A stretch of 64,000 bases of DNA, taken from positions 42,505 to 106,504 of the forward strand of contig JARGPO010000066.1 of NCBI GenBank assembly GCA_029213075.1, in the 5' to 3' direction. Made by a program: the position numbers and the translations under genes. This document shows positions 18,536 through 28,096 of the stretch, piece by piece (position 1 is the stretch's first letter; each line of letters begins with the position of its first letter). The stretch is from Legionellaceae bacterium (GTDB lineage: Bacteria; Pseudomonadota; Gammaproteobacteria; Legionellales; Legionellaceae). Under the pieces are notes generated by a model, which made no database searches, was not told the origin of the DNA, and saw only the letters and a program-made list of their open reading frames with translations.

Positions 18536-20260
18536 TTATGTGTTTTTCCATAATTCAGAGTAATATCCTTTTTTTGCTATTAATTCTTCATGTCGACCAC
18601 TCTCTATAATATCTCCATTTTTGAAAACATATATGTTATCTGCAGATACAACCGTATATAAACGATGTGTCACCATTATAACTGTCTGATCTTTCATGAT
18701 TCTACTTAAGGTTTTATTAATTTCAGCCTCGGTCGCCAAATCTAATGATGAAGTAATTTCATCAAGCAATAAAATACTAGGATTTGCAACCAATGCACGA
18801 GCCAGGGCTAAACGTTGTCTTTGCCCACCAGATAAGATACCTTTAGAATCGCCAACCATAGTATCATAGCCATCTGGTAAGCTTGTGATATAGTCATGAA
18901 TCTCTGCATGTTTCGCAGCGTTAATTATATCGTCATATTTTGCATTTAAATAACCCATCCGGATATTATCGTATATAGATAAATGAAAAACATTGTTATC
19001 TTGAAAAACTATTCGTATGTTATCTCTTAAAGATCTAGATGAAATGTCGTTAATATTATTGCCGTCAAATAGTATTTCTCCTGAAGTTACCTGATAGAAT
19101 TTAAGTAATAATGATAAAATAGTACTTTTACCTCCACCGGACTCGCCAACAAAAGCTATAAAACTACCTTTAGGAACACATATATTTACTTTATTTAAAG
19201 CGGCACGATGCCCAGATTCATAAGTATAACTAACGTCATTAAAAATGATTTCACTTTTAAGATCTTGAAGTCGAACGGCCCCATGTTCTATTACTTTAAA
19301 ATTATCATTTTCTAAAAAATTATTGATTCTTTTAATTGCCGTCATAGCGCTATATGTCATCGGTAGGGATTCTGTAATAATATCAACACCCATCAACATA
19401 TATTGGTAAAAGAGTATAAACCCAAATATAGTCCCAAGTGTTAATGAACCTTTAATTGCCAGAAGTGATGCAATTAAAATTATGCAGATCTCTAGGACTC
19501 TTGTGCTTAATGTTATGCCTCTCCCAGAAATGATATTAGCAAACTCTGCTTTCACACCTACTTTTAGCCATTTTTTTAAAGATTTGTTTGCTATAGATAT
19601 CCAAAAGGACTGAAGATTGTACGCTCTTATTGAAGTTTGCGTGCTAATTATTTCTTGAAACAACCCTAAAATATAACTTTCATGCTCTCTTTTATTCATA
19701 TTCAATTCCAGAGCGCGTTTTGAGCTCAACTTAAAAATTATTACTGGAATCGGCAAACTTATTAAGGATATGAAACCCAGTAATGGGCTAAAATAAAATA
19801 GCACGAACACAGAAAAAAAACTCAATAATAAATACTTTAGAATATATCCTAATTGAAAAATGATAATATTTTCGATGTCGGTGAGATCGTTTGAAAAATG
19901 GGAGAGAATCTGTCCAGGTTCAATATTTTTTAAGTAGTCTATCCTTCTGCAATTTAAGGCAAGTAACAGCCTCATCCGTAGATCGCGAGTAATGTTAATT
20001 CCAATAGAAGCAATACTATATTCAGAAAGTAAATCCATCGCAACCTTACTTAAAGCCCCTAATGTTAATAAGATTGTTATGACAATTAGATTATGTATTT
20101 GCTTCTCTGGAATTACATGATCGAATAGATATCTATACACAATTGGCAAGATTAGAAGAAAAGCTAGTTGTACTACCATACCTATAAGAAAATATACAAC
20201 TAGACGTTTATATTTTTTCATATGGGTGGAAAGAAATATAAAAAAATCTATAAAATTCAT
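18536..20260 (-). CDS. ABC exporter, fused membrane and ATPase domains
   Basis: A 574-residue half-transporter of the MsbA/LapB/McjD type. An N-terminal six-helix membrane domain spans about residues 20-300. The nucleotide-binding domain follows, with Walker A GESGGGKS (about 375), Q-loop FQDNNVFHLS, signature LSGGQRQRLALARAL, Walker B ILLLDEITSSLD and H-loop VTHRL. It would form a homodimer exporting a lipid, drug or peptide. No C39 peptidase domain is present. It converges on the M29-like gene with a 20-base gap, which suggests but does not prove a shared cassette. Confidence 0.9.
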   Translation of the reverse strand: MNFIDFFIFLSTHMKKYKRLVVYFLIGMVVQLAFLLILPIVYRYLFDHVIPEKQIHNLIVITILLTLGALSKVAMDLLSEYSIASIGINITRDLRMRLLLALNCRRIDYLKNIEPGQILSHFSNDLTDIENIIIFQLGYILKYLLLSFFSVFVLFYFSPLLGFISLISLPIPVIIFKLSSKRALELNMNKREHESYILGLFQEIISTQTSIRAYNLQSFWISIANKSLKKWLKVGVKAEFANIISGRGITLSTRVLEICIILIASLLAIKGSLTLGTIFGFILFYQYMLMGVDIITESLPMTYSAMTAIKRINNFLENDNFKVIEHGAVRLQDLKSEIIFNDVSYTYESGHRAALNKVNICVPKGSFIAFVGESGGGKSTILSLLLKFYQVTSGEILFDGNNINDISSRSLRDNIRIVFQDNNVFHLSIYDNIRMGYLNAKYDDIINAAKHAEIHDYITSLPDGYDTMVGDSKGILSGGQRQRLALARALVANPSILLLDEITSSLDLATEAEINKTLSRIMKDQTVIMVTHRLYTVVSADNIYVFKNGDIIESGRHEELIAKKGYYSELWKNT

Positions 20261-20416
20261 ATTTTATTTTTTAAAATAACTTACATTAGGTATAACTTAA
20301 TTATAGTAAATAATCTAGTTTTATACCTGTAATCTCAGGGCAAGATCATACCATGATGAATATGTTTTGAATTTTTAGCTTGAATATGATCAAATACATC
20401 CATTATAAACAATTAA

Positions 20417-21118
20417 ATGGATGGAAAGATGAGTTTTATTGATCATTTTGGCGAAATAACAGCCCCACGAAAAGACATAAATGTTAAACATAACTTGCTT
20501 GATGTCATATTTTTAACCATAACTGGCGTGATTTCAGGTTGTGAAGGATGGAAAGATATTTATGATTTTGGTCGAGCCAAATTGCAGTGGCTTCGTCAAT
20601 ACAGAGAATTTAAAAATGGAATACCAGTTGATGACACCATAGCAAGAATCATAAGTGCTCTGGCAGCGGAATAATTTACAAAATGTTTTATTGATTGGGT
20701 GAATGAACTGAGGCGATTTGAAGGCAAAGAGCAAATAGCAATTGATGGAAAAACATTACGCCACTCATTTACTGATGGAGACAGGATGACAGCATTACAT
20801 AGCGTCACTGTATGGAGTAAATCAAATGGACTTGTATTAGGGCAGAGTCGTTCAAAAGGAAAAAAGAATGAAAATAAGACAGTTATGGAGTTGCTTGATT
20901 TAATTGAAATGAAAGACGCTATCATCACGATGGATGCTATGAATACACAACGTCAAATTGTAGAAAAAATTCATCAGAAGCGGGCAGATTATGTTTTAAG
21001 TGTGAAGGATAACCAAAAAACACTACATGAGGAAATCAAAGACTACTTTGTGTATATGAAAAAGAAACACACAGATGTGTTAAAGAAATATTTAAAAGTA
21101 ATAAATCTCATTAGTTAA
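20417..21118 (+). pseudogene. Broken ISAs1-family transposase
   Basis: The frame begins with FGEITAPRKDINVKHNLLDVIFLTITGVISG, meets an in-frame TAA at 20672-20674, then continues in the same frame through IAIDGKTLRHSF (first catalytic Asp), AIITMDAMNTQ (second Asp) and YVLSVKDNQKTLHEEI. It then ends after unrelated residues at about 233 codons, against about 370 for intact members, so the catalytic Glu region is lost. Nonsense plus C-terminal truncation make it non-functional. CAGGGCAAGATCATACC at 20336 is a candidate left end; no right end was found. Confidence 0.85.
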
Positions 21119-21223
21119 AATGCTAATTGATTTTATATATTAAGGTCTATAGTTAGACCCTAATATATAATTTTCTCTTTGTTAAAGAAGAAAGAATTGG
21201 CTTTGATTAAAAAAATAAAATAT

Positions 21224-22258
21224 TCATAAAATAACGCAGCATTTAGCCCTTGGTAACTCTTCTTTGCTTTTTTTATCATCTTGATATTTACCACTCTTAA
21301 TTCTAGAAGCTTTAAAAAGGTTATTTGGATTTACTGATAATACTAGCTCATTTTTTTCTATCTCTTCACTACCTTTTTCTGCAGATTGTATTTCTTCCTT
21401 TGTAGATATAGATCTAGTTAGTGAATCTTCAGTTGCAGATCGAGATTTAGTTACAGAATTTAATGTTGTGAAATCAGCAGTTTCTTCTAGAACATCACAC
21501 TCATCACCTAAATATGAGTCATCAATGGGGATAAGTCGTAGACTTTCGTCGTGAATTTGTCTGGTTATTTCAATCACATCATTTAGACTATCATACTTAT
21601 AATAGTTACTATAATATGTTGTTTCAGGATTTTGTATCCGACCAATAATTTCAGTAAGATCACATGCAAATCCACGAATTGAAACCGATGCAGTTGAACC
21701 CTGAATCACAGCACCATCCTCAATATAACTCGACGATTCATGACCTTTTAAATATAAGCATACTTCCTCACAACAGTCTTCATTCTGACTAAAGGCATAG
21801 ACGGTTAGGTAATTTGAGATAATTGGCATAACTTGACCATATCGTACTGATGGTAATTTACTCATTCCTAAGCGCTGAGTAATTAAATGAAACAAATTCG
21901 ATACATATGATAAATTAGGGACCCCAATATTACCATCTATGTAAGCACTATGATTAAGATTATCAACAAATGATAAGGCATTGATTTCATCTATACGCTC
22001 TAATAGTTGAGTTGCGCTTATTTCCATCGGAGCAAACCTATCAATATGTGCTTTTAAATCCTTTTCATTTGGGGATGGGGTCTTGAGTGCTCGGTTATTG
22101 ACTAAGGAAAGATTGAATGTGCTTCTATTGCCAGCATATTTACAATCGGCATATACAATTAATCCATTGATAAGACCAGCATTAGTAAGCTGCCTAATAA
22201 AACCCTTGGTTCTTGACTGACCTCCATGTGAAATAATCCAAACTATTGGTTCATTCAC
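21224..22258 (-). CDS. Candidate host-directed protein with C-terminal CaaX box (CVIL)
   Basis: A 344-residue protein of no recognised family that ends ...ELPRAKCCVIL. The last four residues, Cys-Val-Ile-Leu, are a textbook CaaX box of the geranylgeranylation (X = Leu) type. They follow a Lys/Arg-rich segment (KASRIKSGKYQDDKKSK), as in Ral and Rap GTPases. There is no signal peptide. The start is the GTG at 22258 with GGGAG eight bases upstream; the TTG nine codons earlier overlaps the -10 box. The middle is polar with few clues. Bacteria lack protein prenyltransferases, so the motif would act only inside a eukaryotic cell. Confidence 0.7.
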   Translation of the reverse strand: MNEPIVWIISHGGQSRTKGFIRQLTNAGLINGLIVYADCKYAGNRSTFNLSLVNNRALKTPSPNEKDLKAHIDRFAPMEISATQLLERIDEINALSFVDNLNHSAYIDGNIGVPNLSYVSNLFHLITQRLGMSKLPSVRYGQVMPIISNYLTVYAFSQNEDCCEEVCLYLKGHESSSYIEDGAVIQGSTASVSIRGFACDLTEIIGRIQNPETTYYSNYYKYDSLNDVIEITRQIHDESLRLIPIDDSYLGDECDVLEETADFTTLNSVTKSRSATEDSLTRSISTKEEIQSAEKGSEEIEKNELVLSVNPNNLFKASRIKSGKYQDDKKSKEELPRAKCCVIL

Positions 22259-22284
22259 AATACTTTCTCCCAAAATAAAAAGCA

Positions 22285-22313
22285 ATTATAACTTAATTCT
22301 TCTTTATTTTCAC
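22285..22313 (-). promoter_or_regulatory. Sigma-70-type promoter of the CaaX-box gene
   Basis: On the minus strand GTGAAA, a 17-base spacer and a perfect TATAAT precede the gene. The implied transcript start lies a few bases before GGGAGAAAG, so the leader is very short. This supports the GTG start at 22258. Confidence 0.5.
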
Positions 22314-22385
22314 TATTATATTGCTATTTAGTCTAAATACGGGCACTATTTGCACTCATATTGTTAACGCTTGAAAGAGAATCTA

Positions 22386-22607
22386 ATGGCAAAAGAAGAC
22401 CATATTGAAATGGTAGGTACTGTTATAGATACACTACCAAACACAATGTTTCGTGTAGAACTAGAAAATGGACATGTTATTACAGCGCATATATCTGGCC
22501 GAATGCGTAAAAACTATATTCGAATTTTAACTGGTGATAAAGTTAAAATTGAATTAACTCCATATGATTTAACTAAAGGTAGAATTATTTTTAGAGATAA
22601 AAACTAA
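22386..22607 (+). CDS. infA: Translation initiation factor IF-1
   Basis: IF-1 binds the 30S A site during initiation. The 73-residue protein from ATG at 22386 begins [20 protein letters not shown] and contains the S1/OB-fold signature [32 protein letters not shown], ending [17 protein letters not shown] precedes the start. It is a stand-alone gene, divergent from the CaaX-box gene. Confidence 0.98.
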   Translation: MAKEDHIEMVGTVIDTLPNTMFRVELENGHVITAHISGRMRKNYIRILTGDKVKIELTPYDLTKGRIIFRDKN

Positions 22608-22681
22608 AATCTTTAGACGTTTTTCGCCTAAGCAATATTATTGCTATACGTTAAATGTTTTATTTGTAGGTTACAATATTA

Positions 22682-22841
22682 GGGTCTGTTGACAATTGGT
22701 GCCACGGCCAAAAACCATGCTAATTTGCCCAAATTTCAGATTGAGTTCGTTAAATAGAGCTGGCTATTCGCCTCACTCAAGTTAAAATTTGTGCTAAATT
22801 AGCCTGATTTTTGACTCGCTCCCCCAATTGTCAACAGACCC
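22682..22841 (+). mobile_element. Complete palindromic miniature element, copy A (160 bp)
   Basis: It has perfect 18-bp terminal inverted repeats (GGGTCTGTTGACAATTGG) and imperfect complementarity continuing to the centre (ATAGAGCTGGCTAT), so the whole element can fold as one hairpin. It is flanked by TA on both sides. It has no coding capacity. It lies between the convergent genes infA and pmbA and may serve as their terminator. Confidence 0.92.
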
Positions 22842-22870
22842 TAGCCTACAAATAAAACTTAAAACCAGAT

Positions 22871-24229
22871 TTACTCCCCGGCTATCATCATTTCTTCAAT
22901 AAGAACCGACCCACACTGGGTTGCGATGTTAGGATTGTAGTCTGTGCCGACCCCTATAATATTTGCAAACATATCCTTAAGGTTCCCAGCGATAGTTATT
23001 TCCTCAACAGGATATTGTATTTCACCATTTTCAACCCAAAAACCTGTGGCTCCTCTTGAATAATCCCCTGTTAATATATTTGTTCCGTGCCCCATCAACT
23101 CTGTTACTAATAAACCTTTATCCATCGTTTTCAGGAGCTGTGGTAAAGCTTTCGCTGTTGGATCAACTGTTAGATTAAATACACCACCAGCATTAGCTGT
23201 AGTCTTAAGTCCCATTTTACGAGCAGAGTATGAGTTCAAAACATATTGTTGCAAACAACCATCTTCAATAAAATGATTATTCCGAGTAGGAACTCCTTCC
23301 GCATCAAAAGGAGCACTACCTAAGCCTTTTAACTTATGAGGTTGCTCATAAATATTGATATTATCTGAAAATATCTTTGTTCCTAAAGAATCAAGAAGAA
23401 AAGAGTTCTTTTTATACAAGTTACTACCGCTAATTGCACCAATAAATGAGGAAAATAAACTACTAGATATTCTTGATGAAAATAATACTGGTACTTTTTG
23501 AGTTTTTATTTTTCTAGCTCCAAGTCTACTAGTTGTTCTACTTACTACTGATTGAGCAAGCTTATCTAAATCTATTAAATCATTAGGATTTCTAGCTGTA
23601 GTATAATCATAATCTCGTTGCTTACCTTTTTCATCTTCTGCAATCAATGAACAACTAATACTATGCCGGCTACTGTTAATGAACCCCTCAAATCCATAAG
23701 TATTCGCATAACCAGTACAAAAAGAGTAATTTGAAATATTCACACCGTCTGAATTTGTAATCCTTTTATCAAGTTTTAATGCGAGTGCTTCACAACTTAT
23801 AGCCTCTTTAATAGCCTCCTCAGGAGTTATAGCCCAAGGAAAATATAAATCCAATTCAGGATGGTTTTCTGTTAATAGTTCTTTGTCTGGTAGAGCAAAA
23901 CAAGGATCAGCGGCACTCACCTTGGCAATTTCAACTGCGGCAGTTACCATTGCCTCTAATGCGGGCAATGATGTATCGCTACTACTAGCACTTCCTTTTG
24001 AGTTGCCTATATATACATTCAAGCCAACCCCTTGGTCTTCACTAAAAACAACAGTTTCAACAGCCCCCATTCTTACATCAACTGCGAACCCTGCATCAAG
24101 GTTAATTGCAACGGAGGCATCACTTGCCCCCCTTTTCTTAGCTAGAATCATTACCTGATCCATGATATCTTTCATAGCATCAGTTGACTTTAATGACGAT
24201 GTGTTGGTATTTTTCGATAAGGCTTTCAT
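22871..24229 (-). CDS. pmbA: PmbA/TldE metalloprotease-complex subunit
   Basis: With TldD this protein forms a protease that degrades unfolded peptides and matures modified peptides such as microcin B17 and PQQ-type precursors in some hosts. The 452-residue protein has the family's VETVVFSEDQGVGLNVYIG, the DPTAKALPQLLKTMDKGLLVTELMGHGTNILTGDYSRGATGFWVENG block, and the C-terminal GSVLIEEMMIAGE. TldD is not in the window. The presence of a peptide-processing complex is of some interest given the short peptide gene about 5 kb away, but there is no direct link. Confidence 0.93.
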   Translation of the reverse strand: MKALSKNTNTSSLKSTDAMKDIMDQVMILAKKRGASDASVAINLDAGFAVDVRMGAVETVVFSEDQGVGLNVYIGNSKGSASSSDTSLPALEAMVTAAVEIAKVSAADPCFALPDKELLTENHPELDLYFPWAITPEEAIKEAISCEALALKLDKRITNSDGVNISNYSFCTGYANTYGFEGFINSSRHSISCSLIAEDEKGKQRDYDYTTARNPNDLIDLDKLAQSVVSRTTSRLGARKIKTQKVPVLFSSRISSSLFSSFIGAISGSNLYKKNSFLLDSLGTKIFSDNINIYEQPHKLKGLGSAPFDAEGVPTRNNHFIEDGCLQQYVLNSYSARKMGLKTTANAGGVFNLTVDPTAKALPQLLKTMDKGLLVTELMGHGTNILTGDYSRGATGFWVENGEIQYPVEEITIAGNLKDMFANIIGVGTDYNPNIATQCGSVLIEEMMIAGE

Positions 24230-24276
24230 TGAATTTCCAAAACTTAAGGTTAATTTTATAAGGATACAAGATTAAT

Positions 24277-25035
24277 ATGCTAAGGGCACGAGAAAATATA
24301 TATAGAATTATTTTATTTTTTATTACATGTGTTGCATCTATGCCAATAATGGCTAACTCATGGATAAAAGTAGCTCCTGGCATAAACTATCAGGATCTCA
24401 GTGATGGTGCAATTATTAACCTTTCTCATATCCATGTATTTAAAGTGGACCTTAAAAAAAATCAACTTAGTCTTGCAATGGCAAAAGATTTAACTGATAA
24501 GCCCGCATTTGCCTATGAGTTTGCAAGAGCAAACAATGCCCTAATAGCTTTAAATGGTGGGTTTTTTGATAAATCATTTCATCCACTTGGTCTAAGAATA
24601 AGTGATAACCATCAATATTCTCCTTTAAAACATATTAGTTGGTGGGGTATTTTTTCTATTAATAATCACAAAGCACAAATAACTAATGTAAGAAACTTCA
24701 AACCAAGTAAAAATATTAACTTTGCAGTTCAAACAGGACCAAGATTAATTATCCAAGGAAAAATTCCGTCATTAAAAGCTGGGATTGCCCAACGATCCGC
24801 TCTTGGCATAACCAGCAAGGGTAAACTAATTATTCTTGTTACTCAAAACTCACCCTTAACAACATCATCTCTTGCAAATATTTTAAAGTCTCCACCACTA
24901 AACTGTGTAGATGCCATTAATTTAGATGGTGGTGGTTCCAGCCAAATATTTGCAAATATAGGAAAATTTAAAATAGATGCAACTGGCTTTTCAGAGGTCA
25001 GCGACGCAATACTGATAAAAGCTATAGGAAAGTAA
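24277..25035 (+). CDS. Secreted phosphodiester glycosidase-like protein (NAGPA/DUF2233)
   Basis: A 252-residue protein with an N-terminal signal segment (about residues 8-24, ending IMANS). It then has the family pattern ALNGGFFDKSFHPLGL, AVQTGPRLIIQGK, QRSALGITSKGKLIILV and the glycine-rich INLDGGGSSQIFA. The domain is related to the mammalian uncovering enzyme (N-acetylglucosamine-1-phosphodiester alpha-N-acetylglucosaminidase), found in bacteria as an exported protein of unclear substrate. It is divergent from pmbA with only a short gap. Confidence 0.85.
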   Translation: MLRARENIYRIILFFITCVASMPIMANSWIKVAPGINYQDLSDGAIINLSHIHVFKVDLKKNQLSLAMAKDLTDKPAFAYEFARANNALIALNGGFFDKSFHPLGLRISDNHQYSPLKHISWWGIFSINNHKAQITNVRNFKPSKNINFAVQTGPRLIIQGKIPSLKAGIAQRSALGITSKGKLIILVTQNSPLTTSSLANILKSPPLNCVDAINLDGGGSSQIFANIGKFKIDATGFSEVSDAILIKAIGK

Positions 25036-25090
25036 TAACAACTTATCCACAGCATATTCATATAGTTATTCCCTTGATGTTTTATAAAAA

Positions 25091-25138
25091 ACACATTATA
25101 TTGTGTTATATCACATGGCAAACAACCATATGTTGTGT
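25091..25138 (+). promoter_or_regulatory. Tandem NrdR boxes upstream of nrdAB
   Basis: Two 16-bp near-palindromes, ACACATTATATTGTGT at 25091-25106 and CAACCATATGTTGTGT at 25123-25138, match the NrdR consensus acaCwAtATaTwGtgt. Their starts are 32 bp apart, the three-turn spacing usual for NrdR operators. They lie about 95-140 bp before nrdA. Confidence 0.85.
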
Positions 25139-25230
25139 TTGTCCCAAAGAAAATATGATTTAATTTTTTCACTTTATGTTAATTTTTATGTACAAATGAA
25201 TGTAAAACTATACTGGTGAATGGAGGAAAA

Positions 25231-28053
25231 ATGTCTGAACTATTAGAGCCAATACTACAAGAAACTTATCAAAATCAAAGAGAAGTAGACATAAACACAC
25301 CTGGCACTCTAAAAATAATAAAAAGAAATCGAAACGTTGTTCCTTTCGATGAATCAAAAATCCAAATAGCGATAACTAAAGCATATATCGCTGTTGAGGG
25401 ATCAAATGCTGTCGCATCAAACCGTATCCGTGAACAAATAGAAGTACTGACTAAAAAAGTAATCGATACATTTAACCGCAGACTACCAAGTGGCGGAATT
25501 ATAAATATTGAAGATGTACAAGACCAAGTTGAGCTTGCGCTAATGCGTAATAGCCAAAACAAAGTGGCTAGAGCATATGTACTATATCGCGAAGAGAGAA
25601 GAAAAGCTCGAGATACAGAGCAACAGAAAAACATTTCAAAAAATACTAACACTCGATTAATAACAATGCCTGATGGCAGTGTGCAACCTCTAGATGTTAA
25701 ACGCATTGAAACAATTGTTAAAGAGGCGTGTCGCGATCTAGAAAGTGTTAGTGACGAACCAGTAATAAAAGACGCCTTACGTAACTTATACAACCAAGCA
25801 AAACTTGAAGATGTTCATAAAGCTTTGATCATGGCAGCTAGATCCCTAGTTGAAACAGAACCAAATTACTCATACGTTAGCGCCAGATTATTATTAGATA
25901 GTATGCGTAGTGAGGCACTAACAAAATTATCAATACAACCTAGTGCTACGTTTGATGAAATGAAGAAAATATATCCTGACTACTTTAAAAAGTTCATAAC
26001 TCATGGTGTGGAACAGGGAATAATTGATCACAAGTTAATGGATTTCAACTTCAAGAAACTTGGTAAAGCACTACTCCCAGAACGTGATATGCAGTTTACA
26101 TACTTAAGCTTACAAACTTTGTATGATCGTTATTTTATCCATGAAGGCAGCATAAGATATGAATTACCACAAGCATTCTTCATGCGTGTAGCTATGGGTC
26201 TTGCTCTACGTGAAAAAAATAAAAATGAGAAAGCGATTGAGTTCTACACTTTACTTTCTTCTTTTGATTACATGTCTTCAACTCCAACTTTATTTAATGC
26301 AGGAACTGTTAGGCCACAACTATCCAGTTGTTACCTTTCAACAATACCAGATCACCTAGATGGGATTTACAGCGCCCTTAAAGACAACGCCTTGCTATCT
26401 AAATTTGCTGGTGGGCTTGGCAACGACTGGACACCTGTTCGGGCTATGGGATCACATATAAAGGGCACAAATGGTAAATCTCAAGGAGTTGTACCATTTT
26501 TAAATGTGGCTGATGCTACAGCTGTTGCAGTTAACCAAGGTGGAAAACGTAAAGGTGCTGTTTGCGCATATTTAGAATGCTGGCATAGAGATGTAGAAGA
26601 ATTCTTAGAGCTACGTAAAAACACAGGCGATGATAGACGAAGAACCCATGACATGAATACTGCTCTGTGGATTCCTGACTTATTTATGCAAAGAGTCTTT
26701 GCAGAAGAAGAGTGGACTCTTTTCTCTCCTGATGAAGTGCCTGATCTACATGATTTATATGGTAAGAACTTCGAACAAGCATATCTGGAGTATGAAAACA
26801 AAGTTCGCGATAAAAAAATTAAAAATGCCAAAACTATCCCTGCTATTAAGCTATGGCGCAAAATGCTATCAATGTTGTTTGAAACAGGTCACCCATGGTT
26901 AACTTTTAAAGATCCTTGCAACCTAAGATCACCACAACAACATACTGGAGTTATTCATAGCTCAAATTTATGTACTGAAATCACGCTTAACACTTCCGAT
27001 GACGAAATTGCAGTGTGTAATTTAGGTAGCATAAATTTACCAAGTCATATTATAAATGGCGAACTAAATAAAGAGAAACTCCAAAAAACAGTGAACACTG
27101 CGATTCGAATGCTAGATAATGTGATAGATATAAACTATTACTCAGTGCCACAAGCTCGCAACTCAAACTTAAAGCACAGACCAATTGGACTAGGATTAAT
27201 GGGTTTTCAAGATGCATTGTATGCTCTTAAAATTGATTATACTTCCGAAGAAGCGATTGAGTTTGCTGATACATCTATGGAGCTTATTAGCTACTATGCA
27301 ATTGAAGCCTCCTCTAATTTAGCTAAAGAGCGTGGATGTTATCCAAGTTATGAAGACTCCTTATGGAGCAAAGGTATTCTGCCAATTGACTCAATTAGTC
27401 TTCTTCAACAATCAAGAGGAACACTTCTAGAGCAAGATAGAAGTCAGCGTTTAGACTGGGAGTCATTAAGAGTTAAAGTCCGAACACAAGGCATCAGGAA
27501 CTCAAACTTAATGGCAATAGCGCCAACCGCTACGATTTCAAATATCTGTGGTGTTTCTCAATCAATTGAGCCTACTTATCAGAATTTATATGTGAAATCT
27601 AATTTATCTGGTGAGTTTACAGTTATCAACCCATACCTTGTAGCTGATTTAAAAAAGCTAAATTTATGGGATGAGGTGATGGTCAACGATTTGAAATATT
27701 ACAATGGTAGCGTGCAACCTATTAGCAGAATACCTCTTGAACTAAAATCGCGTTACGCCACTGCTTTTGAAATTGAGCCAATATGGCTTGTTGAGGCAGG
27801 TTCTAGACGTCAAAAATGGATAGATCAATCCCAATCACTAAATATATATATGGCACAACCATCTGGTAAAAAACTAGATGAACTATACAAGCAATCTTGG
27901 CTACGTGGGCTTAAAACCACTTATTACTTACGCAGCTTAGGAGCAAGTAATGCTGAGAAATCTACGGTAACAGACGGAGCACTGAATGCAGTAAAAATGG
28001 AGGAGCCCAAAGTATGTTCAATTCTAGATCCAGATTGTGACGCTTGTCAGTAA
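25231..28053 (+). CDS. nrdA: Class Ia ribonucleotide reductase, alpha subunit (two ATP-cones)
   Basis: This catalytic subunit reduces NDPs to dNDPs. The 940-residue protein starts at ATG 25231 behind GGAGG. Two ATP-cone domains are visible at the N-terminus (about residues 12-130, LKIIKRNRNVVPFDESKI..., and about 140-235, RLITMPDGSVQPLDVKRIE...). The barrel carries LSSCYL (Cys), NLCTEITLN and AVCNLGSINL, and MAIAPTATISNICGVSQSIEP. The C-terminal redox Cys pair is in DPDCDAC. Duplicated cones resemble the Pseudomonas-type enzyme. It is followed by nrdB under NrdR boxes. Confidence 0.97.
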   Translation: MSELLEPILQETYQNQREVDINTPGTLKIIKRNRNVVPFDESKIQIAITKAYIAVEGSNAVASNRIREQIEVLTKKVIDTFNRRLPSGGIINIEDVQDQVELALMRNSQNKVARAYVLYREERRKARDTEQQKNISKNTNTRLITMPDGSVQPLDVKRIETIVKEACRDLESVSDEPVIKDALRNLYNQAKLEDVHKALIMAARSLVETEPNYSYVSARLLLDSMRSEALTKLSIQPSATFDEMKKIYPDYFKKFITHGVEQGIIDHKLMDFNFKKLGKALLPERDMQFTYLSLQTLYDRYFIHEGSIRYELPQAFFMRVAMGLALREKNKNEKAIEFYTLLSSFDYMSSTPTLFNAGTVRPQLSSCYLSTIPDHLDGIYSALKDNALLSKFAGGLGNDWTPVRAMGSHIKGTNGKSQGVVPFLNVADATAVAVNQGGKRKGAVCAYLECWHRDVEEFLELRKNTGDDRRRTHDMNTALWIPDLFMQRVFAEEEWTLFSPDEVPDLHDLYGKNFEQAYLEYENKVRDKKIKNAKTIPAIKLWRKMLSMLFETGHPWLTFKDPCNLRSPQQHTGVIHSSNLCTEITLNTSDDEIAVCNLGSINLPSHIINGELNKEKLQKTVNTAIRMLDNVIDINYYSVPQARNSNLKHRPIGLGLMGFQDALYALKIDYTSEEAIEFADTSMELISYYAIEASSNLAKERGCYPSYEDSLWSKGILPIDSISLLQQSRGTLLEQDRSQRLDWESLRVKVRTQGIRNSNLMAIAPTATISNICGVSQSIEPTYQNLYVKSNLSGEFTVINPYLVADLKKLNLWDEVMVNDLKYYNGSVQPISRIPLELKSRYATAFEIEPIWLVEAGSRRQKWIDQSQSLNIYMAQPSGKKLDELYKQSWLRGLKTTYYLRSLGASNAEKSTVTDGALNAVKMEEPKVCSILDPDCDACQ

Positions 28054-28096
28054 GTATTTAACCTAAACTTAAGTTTACCAAATTGAGGAATAACAC

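Noticed and set aside
25275..25793. Long minus-strand frame opposite the NrdA ATP-cones
   Set aside because: Antisense to clear protein-coding sequence; no ribosome binding site and shadow-like composition.
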